The notes under the pieces: model-generated | What the model saw: the letters and a program-made list of their open reading frames with translations, nothing else | Databases searched by the model: none | What the model was told of the DNA's origin: nothing | Program-made: the position numbers and the translations under genes | Origin: F23-D06 sp963603365 | Lineage (GTDB): Bacteria; Bacteroidota; Bacteroidia; Bacteroidales; WCHB1-69 | Assembly: GCA_963603365.1 (NCBI GenBank) | Contig: CAVCMI010000001.1 | Coordinates: forward strand, 34,875-98,874 | DNA length: 64,000 nt | Direction of reading: 5' to 3' | Shown here: positions 33,594-43,138 of the stretch, in pieces | How the letters are laid out: each line of letters starts with the position of its first letter | Numbering within the stretch: position 1 is the first letter of the stretch

Positions 33594-34826
33594 ATGGAAA
33601 GACTTTCAAAGAGAGTTACCGAAATGGCAGCATCAGAGACTTTGGCTATGACTGCATTGGCCCGTGAGATGAAAGACCACGGCAAGGACGTGATCAGCCT
33701 GAGTATCGGAGAGCCCGACTTCAACACTCCTGACTGCATCAAGGAGTTTGCCAAACGGTCGATTGACAACAACTTTACACATTACCCTCCAGTTTCCGGC
33801 TATGCTGACCTGTTGAAGGCAGTAAGCGAGAAGTTCAAAAGAGACAACGGCCTCGACTATGCACCCGGTCAGATAGTCGTGTCCACGGGCGGCAAGCAAG
33901 CCATCTACCAAGTGGTGATGTCGTTGGTGAACCCTGGCGAGGAGGTGATTGTTCCCACGCCATACTGGGTCTCTTACAAGGCCATTGCGGAGATGGCCGG
34001 TGCGAAATGCGTTTTTGTGCAGGCCAAGATTGAGAACAGTTTCAAGATAACGGCCGCACAACTGGAATCTGCAATCACACCTAAAACGAAGCTGATGATT
34101 TTCAGCAGCCCGTCTAACCCTACGGGCATGATCTACTCCAAAGAGGAGTTGCGCGCCATTGCAGAAGTGGTGTACAAACACCCGCAGATGGTCATCCTTT
34201 CGGACGAAATTTACGAGCACATCAACTTTGTGGGCGGCCATGAGAGCATTGCCCAGTTTGATTTCATTAAAGACCAGGTGGTTACCGTGAACGGCGTGTC
34301 CAAAGGCTATGCTATGACGGGATGGCGTATCGGTTTTATCGGCGCACCGCTCGAGATTGCCAAGGCTTGCAGCAAGATGCAAGGCCAGATTACGTCGGCC
34401 ACAGGTTCTATCTCACAGCGTGCCGCCTTGCGCGCTATGCAGATCGACCCAAAACAGTCGGAAGCGATTACCACAATGCGCGAAACGTTCAAGAAGAGAC
34501 GCGACCTTGTGTATGGTCTGCTTAAAGAAATCCCGGGGTTTGAGGTCTGTATGCCCGACGGGGCTTTCTATTTCTTTCCAAAGATCAAGAGCCTTTTCGG
34601 CAAAAAGGTGCCCGCCGGTTCCCAGTTTGCCAAAGAGTATGGCAAAAGTGTCATTGAGGATTCCAAAGACCTGGCATTCTATATTCTGCTTGACGCTGAA
34701 GTCTCAACGGTGCAAGGCAGCGCTTTTGGCGATGACGACTGCATTCGCCTCTCTTACGCTACTTCAGAAGACAAACTCAAAGAGGCCTGCCGCCGCATAA
34801 AACTGGCCGTTGAGAATCTGAAATGA
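33594..34826 (+). CDS. Class I/II PLP-dependent aminotransferase, aspartate aminotransferase type
   Basis: 410 aa. It matches the class I/II family, mostly aspartate aminotransferases. PLP-Lys237 lies in NGVSKGYAMTGWRIGF, PNPTG appears as SPSNPTG (about 173-178), and the cofactor-contacting DEIYEH is at 204-209. Likely reaction: L-aspartate + 2-oxoglutarate to oxaloacetate + L-glutamate, though several other amino donors are possible. It is monocistronic with a strong terminator. The start fits MERLSKRVTEM with the promoter box 89 nt upstream. Confidence 0.88.
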   Translation: MERLSKRVTEMAASETLAMTALAREMKDHGKDVISLSIGEPDFNTPDCIKEFAKRSIDNNFTHYPPVSGYADLLKAVSEKFKRDNGLDYAPGQIVVSTGGKQAIYQVVMSLVNPGEEVIVPTPYWVSYKAIAEMAGAKCVFVQAKIENSFKITAAQLESAITPKTKLMIFSSPSNPTGMIYSKEELRAIAEVVYKHPQMVILSDEIYEHINFVGGHESIAQFDFIKDQVVTVNGVSKGYAMTGWRIGFIGAPLEIAKACSKMQGQITSATGSISQRAALRAMQIDPKQSEAITTMRETFKKRRDLVYGLLKEIPGFEVCMPDGAFYFFPKIKSLFGKKVPAGSQFAKEYGKSVIEDSKDLAFYILLDAEVSTVQGSAFGDDDCIRLSYATSEDKLKEACRRIKLAVENLK

Positions 34827-34873
34827 CAACAAACGACAGCCCATGCCTGTTTCAGGATGCAGTCCGGGACAGG

Positions 34874-34919
34874 AAAACATCCGCAGCGCAACCCATGCCG
34901 CGCTGCGGATGTTTTGTCA
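34874..34919 (+). terminator. Strong intrinsic terminator after the aminotransferase
   Basis: 16-bp perfect arms AAAACATCCGCAGCGC / GCGCTGCGGATGTTTT at 34874-34889 and 34900-34915 with a 10-nt loop, T-rich at the 3' end. It works in either direction. Confidence 0.85.
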
Positions 34920-34960
34920 GACGAAAACCGATAAAAGACAAGTCGTTGCTTCGATGGAAA

Positions 34961-34987
34961 GTGCGCGCCAAGAACGGCAGCGCGCAC
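34961..34987. repeat. GC-rich 8-bp palindrome upstream of ktrA
   Basis: GTGCGCGC (34961-34968) and GCGCGCAC (34980-34987) are perfect reverse complements with an 11-nt spacer, about 70 bp upstream of the ktrA promoter box. It might be an operator; there is no T-run. Confidence 0.45.
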
Positions 34988-35055
34988 CATGGGCAGAACC
35001 GGAGCGGCCATAAGGGTGCGAATAACAACCTGAAACAGGCAGTATCTAATTTTTG

Positions 35056-35063
35056 TATTTTTG
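35056..35063 (+). promoter_or_regulatory. -7 promoter box for ktrAB
   Basis: TATTTTTG, 24 nt before the ATG at 35088. Confidence 0.6.
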
Positions 35064-35087
35064 CCGGTTAAAAAAATAGGATAAGGT

Positions 35088-35783
35088 ATGGCACAGGAAA
35101 AATATGCGGTCATCGGGGCAGGGCATTTCGGACAAGCCATCAGTCTTGCCCTTTCGGAGCGAGGCCATGAAGTGTTAGTTATTGATTCTGACATCAATGT
35201 CATCCAAGACATCTCCGAAGACGTGGCGTATGCCGTTTGTGTCGATGCCACTAACCAGCGGGCTCTTTACAACGAAAACATCCAGAATTTCGATGTTGTC
35301 ATCGTGGCCATCGGCAACGACTTTATCGGCCGTTTGCTTTGTACTGCAAATTTGCTCGATTTGGGCGTAAAACGCATCATTTGCCGTGTGATGGGCAAAA
35401 GCCAACGCACTATTCTGGAAAAGATGGGCATTACGGAGTTCCTGTCGCCCGAGGATGAGGTAGGCACGCTGCTTGCCGAGCGGCTGACAAACCCGAACAT
35501 GATTTCCTATCTGCAACTTCCGGACGGTTACAAAGTGGCCGAAATCATTACCCCAAACCGCCTTATCGGCCTATCGGTCGGAGATATCGACTTCCGCGAA
35601 AACCATAAACTCAGCCTCATCACAATCCGCCGCAACTTTGAGGAACTGGTGGCAGACAGACTCGACACCCGGCAGCATATTCTTGGCGTGCCGGACAATA
35701 AGACGGTCATTCAGGCCGGTGATGTCTTCGTGCTTTTCGGGAAAGACCACGATATAGACTATTTCATCAAAATAAACCTGTAA
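35088..35783 (+). CDS. ktrA: Potassium-uptake regulatory subunit (KtrA/TrkA RCK protein)
   Basis: 231 aa with one RCK_N Rossmann domain (VIGAGHFGQAI at residues 8-18) that binds nucleotides and a C-terminal RCK_C domain (about 140-231). RCK rings gate KtrB/TrkH K+ channels in response to ATP, ADP or NAD(H). With a single RCK unit it resembles KtrA rather than the tandem E. coli TrkA. Its stop overlaps the start of the partner gene (TAATG), so the two are translated together. Confidence 0.9.
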   Translation: MAQEKYAVIGAGHFGQAISLALSERGHEVLVIDSDINVIQDISEDVAYAVCVDATNQRALYNENIQNFDVVIVAIGNDFIGRLLCTANLLDLGVKRIICRVMGKSQRTILEKMGITEFLSPEDEVGTLLAERLTNPNMISYLQLPDGYKVAEIITPNRLIGLSVGDIDFRENHKLSLITIRRNFEELVADRLDTRQHILGVPDNKTVIQAGDVFVLFGKDHDIDYFIKINL

Positions 35784-37597
35784 TGTTCGCCCGCAGGCCG
35801 CACAACGAGTATGCGTACAGCCGGCACAAGCTGCATATTGCCACCTACAAAGACAAGGTGCAACGCGTTTTGCAGATTGCCAGTGCGGTCATATCCCTCA
35901 CTACCATCATCTGCATCGTCTGCTATCACGGGTTCTACATATCCATTGGCGCAAAGAACTTCATTCGGGTATTCATCCACTCAAGTCTTTGCTTCTATGT
36001 ACTTAAATACTTCGTTTTTCTGTTCTATTCGCTGCATCGGAAAGAGTTCCTTAAAAAATCGTGGATAGAGGGGTGCATCATATTCCTGCTTATTGTGCAG
36101 TTCCTAACGGTGTTTGTATTCCATGTAGATTTTAAGTTCTTAAACGCCCGCAATTTCGAGAACTATTATTTGCTGTTCATACAGATTTATTTTCTGATTA
36201 TCGTTTCGGTTGAACTGACCAAGGCAAGCGGTGTGATAGGGCGGTTGAACATCAGTCCTCCGTTGTTGATGGTGGCCTCGTTCCTGCTGCTGATTATTCT
36301 TGGCACTGTTTTGTTGAGCATGCCCCGCATGACGGTCAACGGGATCTCGTTTGCCGACGCGCTGTTCACCGCCACCAGCGCCAGTTGCATCACCGGGCTG
36401 TCCACCGTAAGCACGGGCACGTGCTTTACCCTCAAAGGGCAGATTGTCATTATGATGCTTATCCAGTTGGGCGGCATCAGCATCCTATCTTTCGCAACGT
36501 TCTTCACCACATTCCTGTCACGCTCTTCTGTAGGGTTGCGCTACCAATACATGGTGCGCGACATGCTGTCAGTAAATGTGCTGTCAGAGTCGGTGCCGAT
36601 GTTGCGAAGCATCATACTCACTACAGCAGTCATAGAGATTTCTGGCGTCGCGCTCCTTTATACCTATTGGACGACTACAGGTTTTTTTGAAACCAACTCG
36701 CAGAATCTGTTCTACGCGCTCTTTTATACAATATCTGCCTTTAACAACGGCGGTTTCGCACTGACGGACAGAAGCCTTCTCGAACTTGGCGTCACCGACA
36801 ACAATTTCCCGCAAGTCATCATCGCAATATTGGTGTTTTTAGGAGGAATCGGATTCCTGACTATCCGCGACTTTTTCAGCGTCAGGAACATCAGAGAGCG
36901 TCACAAACACCGTTGGAAGAGCCTGATGCCGCAAACCAAAATCGTGCTTGTCACCACTGCCGTCATCATCTTGGCAGGTACAGTGCTGTTCATGATCATC
37001 GAAAAAGACGGCGCCTTGTCGGGCAAAAAGAGTTTCTTTGACAAGTTCTTTGCCTCTTTGCTGCAGATTGTCACCTGCCGCACGTCAGGGTTTATGGTCT
37101 TTGACCTCAACGGATTCAAGCTTTCCACGCTGTTGATGATTACGCTTATCATATTCATCGGCGGCTCGCCGGGCTCTACCGCCGGCGGGGTCAAGACTAC
37201 CACGGTTTTCGTGCTGGTGAAGTCGGTGCTGACCACAATACAAGGCAAGAAGAACATCGAATACCGCCATCGCACGATACCTTATTCTCTCGTTGACAGG
37301 GCTTTCTCCATCACTCTCATGTCGTTGTCGTTTATTTTCGTCTCTTGTTTTTTCATTACCCTTGCCGAACCGGAAGCCGCACTCGGGAATGTGATATTTG
37401 AGACAACCTCGGCATTTACCACCTGTGGGCTTTCGTCGGGGTGCATCTCCGGCTGGGGCACGGCCGCCAAACTCATTTTAGCCGTCAATATGTACATCGG
37501 GCGAATCGGCACGCTCACCTTGGCGTTCGCCCTCACCCGCCACAAAAAAGAGTCTAAGCACCAGTATCCGGACATCGAAAACCTGATGGTTGGTTAA
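35783..37597 (+). CDS. Potassium-uptake channel subunit (KtrB/TrkH family)
   Basis: 604 aa with roughly ten membrane segments. The filter-bearing repeats are recognisable: SCITGLSTV near residue 200, CRTSGFMVF near 435, GGSPGSTAGGVKT near 460-472 and TCGLSSGC near 550. An N-terminal ~130-residue part with extra membrane helices precedes the core. It transports K+ (with Na+) across the inner membrane. Its start overlaps the stop of the RCK subunit gene by one base. Confidence 0.92.
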   Translation: MFARRPHNEYAYSRHKLHIATYKDKVQRVLQIASAVISLTTIICIVCYHGFYISIGAKNFIRVFIHSSLCFYVLKYFVFLFYSLHRKEFLKKSWIEGCIIFLLIVQFLTVFVFHVDFKFLNARNFENYYLLFIQIYFLIIVSVELTKASGVIGRLNISPPLLMVASFLLLIILGTVLLSMPRMTVNGISFADALFTATSASCITGLSTVSTGTCFTLKGQIVIMMLIQLGGISILSFATFFTTFLSRSSVGLRYQYMVRDMLSVNVLSESVPMLRSIILTTAVIEISGVALLYTYWTTTGFFETNSQNLFYALFYTISAFNNGGFALTDRSLLELGVTDNNFPQVIIAILVFLGGIGFLTIRDFFSVRNIRERHKHRWKSLMPQTKIVLVTTAVIILAGTVLFMIIEKDGALSGKKSFFDKFFASLLQIVTCRTSGFMVFDLNGFKLSTLLMITLIIFIGGSPGSTAGGVKTTTVFVLVKSVLTTIQGKKNIEYRHRTIPYSLVDRAFSITLMSLSFIFVSCFFITLAEPEAALGNVIFETTSAFTTCGLSSGCISGWGTAAKLILAVNMYIGRIGTLTLAFALTRHKKESKHQYPDIENLMVG

Positions 37598-37646
37598 GTT
37601 CAGGTGCAGTTATGTTTTTTTAACGTCCCCGTAAGGCCTTTTTTTA

Positions 37647-37654
37647 TATTTTTG
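37647..37654 (+). promoter_or_regulatory. -7 promoter box for the OmpA/TPR lipoprotein gene
   Basis: TATTTTTG, 69 nt before the ATG at 37724. Confidence 0.55.
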
Positions 37655-37723
37655 CCGCAATTTAATTATAGGGCATATTTTATTTATCAGCAACATTATA
37701 AATAAACAAATAAAAGCAAAGAG

Positions 37724-39553
37724 ATGAAAAAAATACATGTTATAGGATTTGCATTTCTGATGTCTGTCGCTGTCAGCGGATGTGGCTTCGGAAAAATGGT
37801 GACCCGCTATCCCGAAGTGTCGGTTACGCTGGACAACCCGGATTTAGAAAACAAGGGGGGCGAGGTTTCCTACACGGTCAAGGGCACTTTCCCGCCTAAG
37901 TACATGAAGAAGAAAGCCACGATGACAGTTTCGCCTACAATGAAGGTGAACGGGTCTAATGAAAGTGCCCCCATCACGACAATCAAACTAAAAGGCGAGA
38001 AGGCAAAGGGCGAAGGCACAGTCGTCAGCTGGAAGAAAGGCGGCACTTTCACTAAAACAGGCACGTTCAAATACAAAGACAGTTATGAGGACGCTGAAAT
38101 CGTAGCCCCCGCCTCGGCAAGCATAAAGAAGAAAACTACGACGCTCAGTCCGGAGAAAGTGCTGGGAGAAGGCATCTCCAACACCTCATCCCGTGTGGGT
38201 CTGCAACCGACACTCTCTGAAAATACCGAACAAGGCGCACAGTTTATCTATGCCCCACATCAGTTCACTCCCGAGTTTACCGGCAAAACGGCAGTCATCT
38301 ATTTTGACCTTAACAGCTCAAACATGAACTGGAGCAACAAGTACAACAAGAGCAAAGCCGCCGGCGACTCTGTCAAGGCTTTTGTCGACTACTTGTACAA
38401 CGGCAACATTATCGACCGCGTCGTCATCTCCGGTTGGGCATCTCCCGAAGGTGAAGAGAGCAACAACCAAGGGCTTTCCCAAAGACGTTTTGAACAGGGC
38501 AAAAAATGGTTCAACAGCCAGTTTGACAAATACCGCAAAGATTACGCAAGAAAGAACAAAATGAGAATGAAAGACCTTCCGAAGCCCGAGTTCAAATATG
38601 TGGACAACGCCAAAGGCGAAGACTGGGGAGGATTTGAGGCCGCAATCGAGAAATCAAATATGGCACAGAAAGCACAAATTCTGAATGTAGTGAAGTCGCA
38701 GCCGGACAACAATATGCGTGAACAGAAGATCAGGGAAATGACAGACATCTATCCCGAGATTGCTGATGTTATCCTTCCGCCGCTTCGCCGTGCCGAGATC
38801 CAGCTGGTATGCAAGAAGCACGACAACTACAGCGATGCCGAATTGGTCAGCAAGGTAAAGTCAACGCCAAAAGAGTTTTCTGTAAACGAACGCCTCTATG
38901 CGGCCACACTCGTTTCGGGGAACAGCGAAAAGGCGGAAATCTATAACGCGCTTGTCAGCGATGAAAGCACACAGGGTGATTGGCGCGCCTATAACAACTT
39001 GGGGATCCTCAAACTGGACGAATACAGCAGAAGCGGCAACCTGTCTGACATCGACGAGGCCGTCAACAACTTGAAAAAGGCCGCCGCCATCTCCCCTAAC
39101 AACGGCATTGTGCTCAACAACCAGGCTATTGCATACTTTATGCAGGGGAATCTCTCTGACGCAAGAACTGCTTTCGAAGCCTCTCAAAAAGCCACAACCT
39201 ATCCCGTAAACCAAGGATACGCTAACGGCATGTTCGCCATCCTTGACGGTGACTATGCCAAAGCTGCTCAATTGATGGAAAACAAACCGTGCGAATACAA
39301 CACCGCTTTGGTGCAGCTGCTCAACAAGGACTATACCGCCGCAAAAGCCACCCTTGACTGCATCAAGAACACGGATGCCCAGACCGCTTACCTGAAAGCC
39401 GTGCTCGCAGCCCGCACGAAAGACGAAGCCGGCGTTTACAGCAACCTCGAAAACGCCATCAGCAAAGATGCGTCCTACAAGAAAACGGCTAAAAAAGATG
39501 CCGAGTTCAAACGGTACAAGAAGACAGAGTCCTTCCAGAAACTGGTACGCTAA
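37724..39553 (+). CDS. OmpA/TPR lipoprotein
   Basis: 609 aa. The signal peptide ends in VAVSGC (lipid Cys20). Residues about 25-150 are beta-rich, an OmpA-like segment near 185-270 has VISGWASPEGEESNNQGLSQRR, and TPR-like helices follow (from about 430: YNNLGILKLDEYSR, AVNNLKKAAAISPNNG). The combination suggests an outer-membrane lipoprotein that binds peptidoglycan and partner proteins. Similar OmpA/TPR lipoproteins occur across T9SS-bearing Bacteroidales. No neighbour points to a specific pathway. It ends at a terminator. Confidence 0.75.
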   Translation: MKKIHVIGFAFLMSVAVSGCGFGKMVTRYPEVSVTLDNPDLENKGGEVSYTVKGTFPPKYMKKKATMTVSPTMKVNGSNESAPITTIKLKGEKAKGEGTVVSWKKGGTFTKTGTFKYKDSYEDAEIVAPASASIKKKTTTLSPEKVLGEGISNTSSRVGLQPTLSENTEQGAQFIYAPHQFTPEFTGKTAVIYFDLNSSNMNWSNKYNKSKAAGDSVKAFVDYLYNGNIIDRVVISGWASPEGEESNNQGLSQRRFEQGKKWFNSQFDKYRKDYARKNKMRMKDLPKPEFKYVDNAKGEDWGGFEAAIEKSNMAQKAQILNVVKSQPDNNMREQKIREMTDIYPEIADVILPPLRRAEIQLVCKKHDNYSDAELVSKVKSTPKEFSVNERLYAATLVSGNSEKAEIYNALVSDESTQGDWRAYNNLGILKLDEYSRSGNLSDIDEAVNNLKKAAAISPNNGIVLNNQAIAYFMQGNLSDARTAFEASQKATTYPVNQGYANGMFAILDGDYAKAAQLMENKPCEYNTALVQLLNKDYTAAKATLDCIKNTDAQTAYLKAVLAARTKDEAGVYSNLENAISKDASYKKTAKKDAEFKRYKKTESFQKLVR

Positions 39554-39596
39554 TTACCGTTTCCGTGAAATATCAGAACAAACAGGCGGCTGACGG

Positions 39597-39619
39597 AAAA
39601 CAGGCTGCCTGTTTTTTTT
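39597..39619 (+). terminator. Terminator after the OmpA/TPR lipoprotein
   Basis: AAACAGG / CCTGTTT (39598-39604, 39608-39614) with a 3-nt loop, followed by a T-run. A second copy of the left arm at about 39580 allows an alternative, larger hairpin. Confidence 0.75.
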
Positions 39620-39659
39620 ATTTATTACGTCATTATTAAACCCCTTACATACTACCATT

Positions 39660-40511
39660 ATGACAGAAAACAGAAATATGGCCATTGCCTATGACTTTGA
39701 CGGGACGCTTGCACCGGGCAACATGCAGGAACACAACTTTATTCCTGACCTTAACATGGACAAGCGGGAATTTTGGCAAGAGGCCAACGAGATGGCAAAA
39801 AAGAACGACATGGACGAGGTGTCGGCATATATGCACCTTATGCTTATCAAAGCGAAAGAAAAAAACATCCCTATCCGCGAAGAGGTCTTTATGCGATACG
39901 GCGAGAAGATAACCTTCTTTGAGGGCGTGACCGGCTATTTTGACCGTATCAATGCTTATGCTGCCGAAAGGAATATCCATCTGGAGCACTTCATCATCTC
40001 CTCCGGACTGCGCGAGTTTGTTAAGGGCACAGCCATAGCCAAACATTTCAAGAGCATCTTCGCTTCGGGCTTTCAATATGATGACGATGCCATCGCCTGC
40101 TGGCCCGCATTGGTCGTAAATTACACCAACAAAACCCAATACCTGTTCCGGATCAACAAAGGCATCTACAACTCTTACGACAACACCCTCATCAACAAGT
40201 CGATGCCCGAAGACCAGCGAATCGTGCCGTTCTCCAACTTCATCTACATAGGAGACGGGGAGACCGACGTTCCGGCCATGAAGATGGTGAATCTCTACGG
40301 CGGCACCACCATTGCCGTGTATAATCCGCAAAGTCCTACGGCCAAAAATGTATGCCTTAACTTGATCAGACAGAACAGGTCTGACTACATCGCCCCTACT
40401 GTCTATACGGAGGGCGGGGAACTGGACACGATGCTGAAAAAAATCATCGACAAGGTCTCTACCGAGCAGGACCTGCTCAATATAAAATATCAAGAGGTTA
40501 ACAGGCAATAA
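39660..40511 (+). CDS. HAD-superfamily phosphatase
   Basis: 283 aa. Motif I is DFDGTLAPG with Asp12 and Asp14, motif II is SSGLRE, and motif IV is GDGETD near residue 200, so a catalytic HAD phosphatase is expected. The overall shape resembles phosphoserine phosphatase-like enzymes, but the substrate cannot be named. It lies 36 bp upstream of priA and may share its transcript. The reverse strand holds a long open frame that I consider a composition artefact. Confidence 0.85.
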   Translation: MTENRNMAIAYDFDGTLAPGNMQEHNFIPDLNMDKREFWQEANEMAKKNDMDEVSAYMHLMLIKAKEKNIPIREEVFMRYGEKITFFEGVTGYFDRINAYAAERNIHLEHFIISSGLREFVKGTAIAKHFKSIFASGFQYDDDAIACWPALVVNYTNKTQYLFRINKGIYNSYDNTLINKSMPEDQRIVPFSNFIYIGDGETDVPAMKMVNLYGGTTIAVYNPQSPTAKNVCLNLIRQNRSDYIAPTVYTEGGELDTMLKKIIDKVSTEQDLLNIKYQEVNRQ

Positions 40512-40547
40512 GGGCGGCCGCATCGATGTATTAAACATCAAAGCAAG

Positions 40548-43127
40548 ATGAAAACATCTGACCAAGACGACTGTGTACTGAACACTCCGGGGATGCCGGA
40601 GCCGTTAACCGTGCCGGATGAAAATGCCCGGGTTACCCGTTTCGTGGACGTGTTGTTGCCTTTGCCCTTGCCGTCGCTCTTTACTTACCGGGTGCCGCAC
40701 AACTTTGAGCATCCCTTGGCTTTCGGCATGCGCGTGATTGTGCCCTTCGGGCGAAACCGTCTCTACTCTGCCATTGTGGTGCGCATACACACCGAAAGCC
40801 CCAAGCAGGTGACAACCAAATATATCTTGGATGTCGTAGATGACGTTCCGGTGATCTCCAATCCGCAATTCCGGCTGTGGCAGTGGATGGCTCGCTACTA
40901 TATGTGTACCCTCGGAGAGGTGATGGCTGCGGCGCTCCCCTCGTCGCTTAAATTGGCCTCGCAATCCAGATTACGGCTGCACCCCGACTTCAGCGGCGAC
41001 GTTACGGCACTCAATGAGTACGAACTGCGCATCGCAGAAGCGCTTTCTCTCCGCGATACGATGACTGTTGACGAGATAAGCAAAACAGTCAGGATAAGCA
41101 AAATTATCCCGATTGTGAAGTCTTTGGTGGAGAAGAGGATAGTCATCACCGACGAGGAAGTCCGCAACCCTTACAAGCCCAAGAAAGAGACGGTCATCAG
41201 GCTGTCGCCTCCCTATGCCGGAGAGCAAGCCTTTATGTCGCTGCTTGACAGGCTTAACGCTTCCGGACGTACCGCACCGCAGGCCGACTGTCTGTTGGCT
41301 TTCCTGATGCTGACAAACAACGGCAACGGCTACGATTATTCGGCTGCCGTGCCTAAGGCAGCGTTGCTGAAAAACACTGCCGTCACCGCTGCACGTCTCC
41401 AGACACTCCTGAAAAAGGAGATACTGAAATCGGAAGAGGTGACAGTTTCGCGGCTGGTGGACTGCGCCTCGCAGGGAGAAGCCGGGAGCATCTGTTTGTC
41501 AGAAGTGCAGGAAAAGGCATTCGTCCAAATACACGAACAATTTGAGCAGCACCCTGTTGTGTTGCTGCACGGCATTACTGGCAGCGGCAAGACAGAGATC
41601 TACATCAAACTTATTGAAGAGGTGCTCAAACAAGGCAAGCAGGTGCTCTATCTGCTGCCCGAAATAGCCCTCACCTCGCAAATTGTAAACCGTCTGCGCA
41701 AATACTTCGGCGACCGCGTAGGCGTATACCATTCGCGCTTCAACGAATACGAGCGTGCCGAGATATGGGCACGGGTGTTGCAACACGATCCTTTGCCTGA
41801 GGCGAACTCCAAATACCGGCTTATCACAGGTGCACGTTCGGCTTTGCTCTTGCCGTACAGTAATTTAGGGCTCATCATTGTTGACGAGGAGCATGACGCA
41901 TCCTACAAACAGCAAGATCCTGCGCCGCGTTACCATGCCCGCGATGCGGCTATCGTGCTGGCAGGCATCCATGGGGCGCGCGCCTTGCTGGGAACTGCCA
42001 CCCCCTCGCTCGAAAGCTATTACAATGTGCAACAGCAGAAGTACGGGCTTGTGGAGCTGATGCAGCGATATGCAAAGAGCACCCTGCCCGAGATTTGGGT
42101 CGTCAATATGATCGAGGCACGAAAACAACGCAAAATCCAAGGTGTGTTTTCAGACTACCTCATCGGGCAAATTGCGGAAGCATTGCAAAAGAAAGAGCAG
42201 GTGATCCTGTTCCAGAACCGGCGGGGTTATGCCGTCAGGATGATCTGCAACAATTGCCAAACGATGCCTACTTGCCGCTACTGCGATGTGACGCTGACCT
42301 ATCACAAGAAAACAAACCTGCTCAAATGCCACTATTGCGGCTATGCCATTGCGGTGCCGCACGAATGTCCCGCCTGCCACAGCACCGACATCGAGATGAA
42401 AGGGTTTGGCACTGAAAAAGTGGAAGATACACTTGCAGAGATATTCCCTGATGCTGCGGTTGCGCGTATGGACCTGGACACTACCCGTTCAAAGAACGCC
42501 TATCAGCAAATCATCTCCGACTTCGAGCAGCACAAGACAGACATTTTAGTGGGCACGCAAATGGTGACCAAAGGGCTTGACTTTGACAGCGTAAGCGTTG
42601 TGGGCATTCTCAATGCAGACGCCTTGCTCTCGTACCCTGACTTCCGCTCTTTTGAACGGGCTTTTCAGTTGTTGGCACAGGTGAGCGGGCGTGCGGGGCG
42701 GAAAGAGATTCCGGGCAAAGTCATCATCCAGTCATGTCAGCCGCAGCACCCGGCTTTGCAGTACGTCGTGTCGAATGATTTTGCCGCAATGTACCGGAGC
42801 CAGATTGCCGAACGCAAAGAGTACCGTTATCCGCCCGTAACCCGCTTGGTAAAAATTACGCTCAAACATCCTGACGAGCAGATGGTCAGCAAGGCGGCGC
42901 AGGCTTTGGCAGTGCCGTTGCGTAAAGCATTCGGCGCACAGGTGCTCGGCCCCGAATTTCCCATCGTGTCACGCATACAGAACTATTATCTCGAAAACTT
43001 CTGGATAAAACTGCCAAAAGATGTTCATCTCGAGGAGAACAAAAACATGCTGTCAGACATTCTGAACGCTTTCCAAAACGAAAAGGAATACAAGCCAGTG
43101 CGTTGCGTAATCAATGTAGATGCTTGA
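40548..43127 (+). CDS. priA: Primosomal protein N' (PriA helicase)
   Basis: 859 aa. PriA restarts stalled replication forks. The N-terminal DNA-binding domain is followed by a DEXH helicase: Walker A GITGSGKTE (near residue 345), LLPEIALTSQ, DEEHDASYKQ and GTATPSLESY. Eight zinc-binding Cys are recognisable (CNNCQTMPTCRYC and CHYCGYAIAVPHECPAC). The N-terminal 35 residues are not conserved, and an internal Met at 40593 is an alternative start. It converges with the radical SAM gene, whose end lies 11 bp away. Confidence 0.95.
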   Translation: MKTSDQDDCVLNTPGMPEPLTVPDENARVTRFVDVLLPLPLPSLFTYRVPHNFEHPLAFGMRVIVPFGRNRLYSAIVVRIHTESPKQVTTKYILDVVDDVPVISNPQFRLWQWMARYYMCTLGEVMAAALPSSLKLASQSRLRLHPDFSGDVTALNEYELRIAEALSLRDTMTVDEISKTVRISKIIPIVKSLVEKRIVITDEEVRNPYKPKKETVIRLSPPYAGEQAFMSLLDRLNASGRTAPQADCLLAFLMLTNNGNGYDYSAAVPKAALLKNTAVTAARLQTLLKKEILKSEEVTVSRLVDCASQGEAGSICLSEVQEKAFVQIHEQFEQHPVVLLHGITGSGKTEIYIKLIEEVLKQGKQVLYLLPEIALTSQIVNRLRKYFGDRVGVYHSRFNEYERAEIWARVLQHDPLPEANSKYRLITGARSALLLPYSNLGLIIVDEEHDASYKQQDPAPRYHARDAAIVLAGIHGARALLGTATPSLESYYNVQQQKYGLVELMQRYAKSTLPEIWVVNMIEARKQRKIQGVFSDYLIGQIAEALQKKEQVILFQNRRGYAVRMICNNCQTMPTCRYCDVTLTYHKKTNLLKCHYCGYAIAVPHECPACHSTDIEMKGFGTEKVEDTLAEIFPDAAVARMDLDTTRSKNAYQQIISDFEQHKTDILVGTQMVTKGLDFDSVSVVGILNADALLSYPDFRSFERAFQLLAQVSGRAGRKEIPGKVIIQSCQPQHPALQYVVSNDFAAMYRSQIAERKEYRYPPVTRLVKITLKHPDEQMVSKAAQALAVPLRKAFGAQVLGPEFPIVSRIQNYYLENFWIKLPKDVHLEENKNMLSDILNAFQNEKEYKPVRCVINVDA

Positions 43128-43138
43128 CGGCGTTGAGT

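Noticed and set aside
39645..40565. 306-codon frame antisense to the HAD hydrolase
   Set aside because: Covers the HAD active-site codons and lacks promoter and homology signs.
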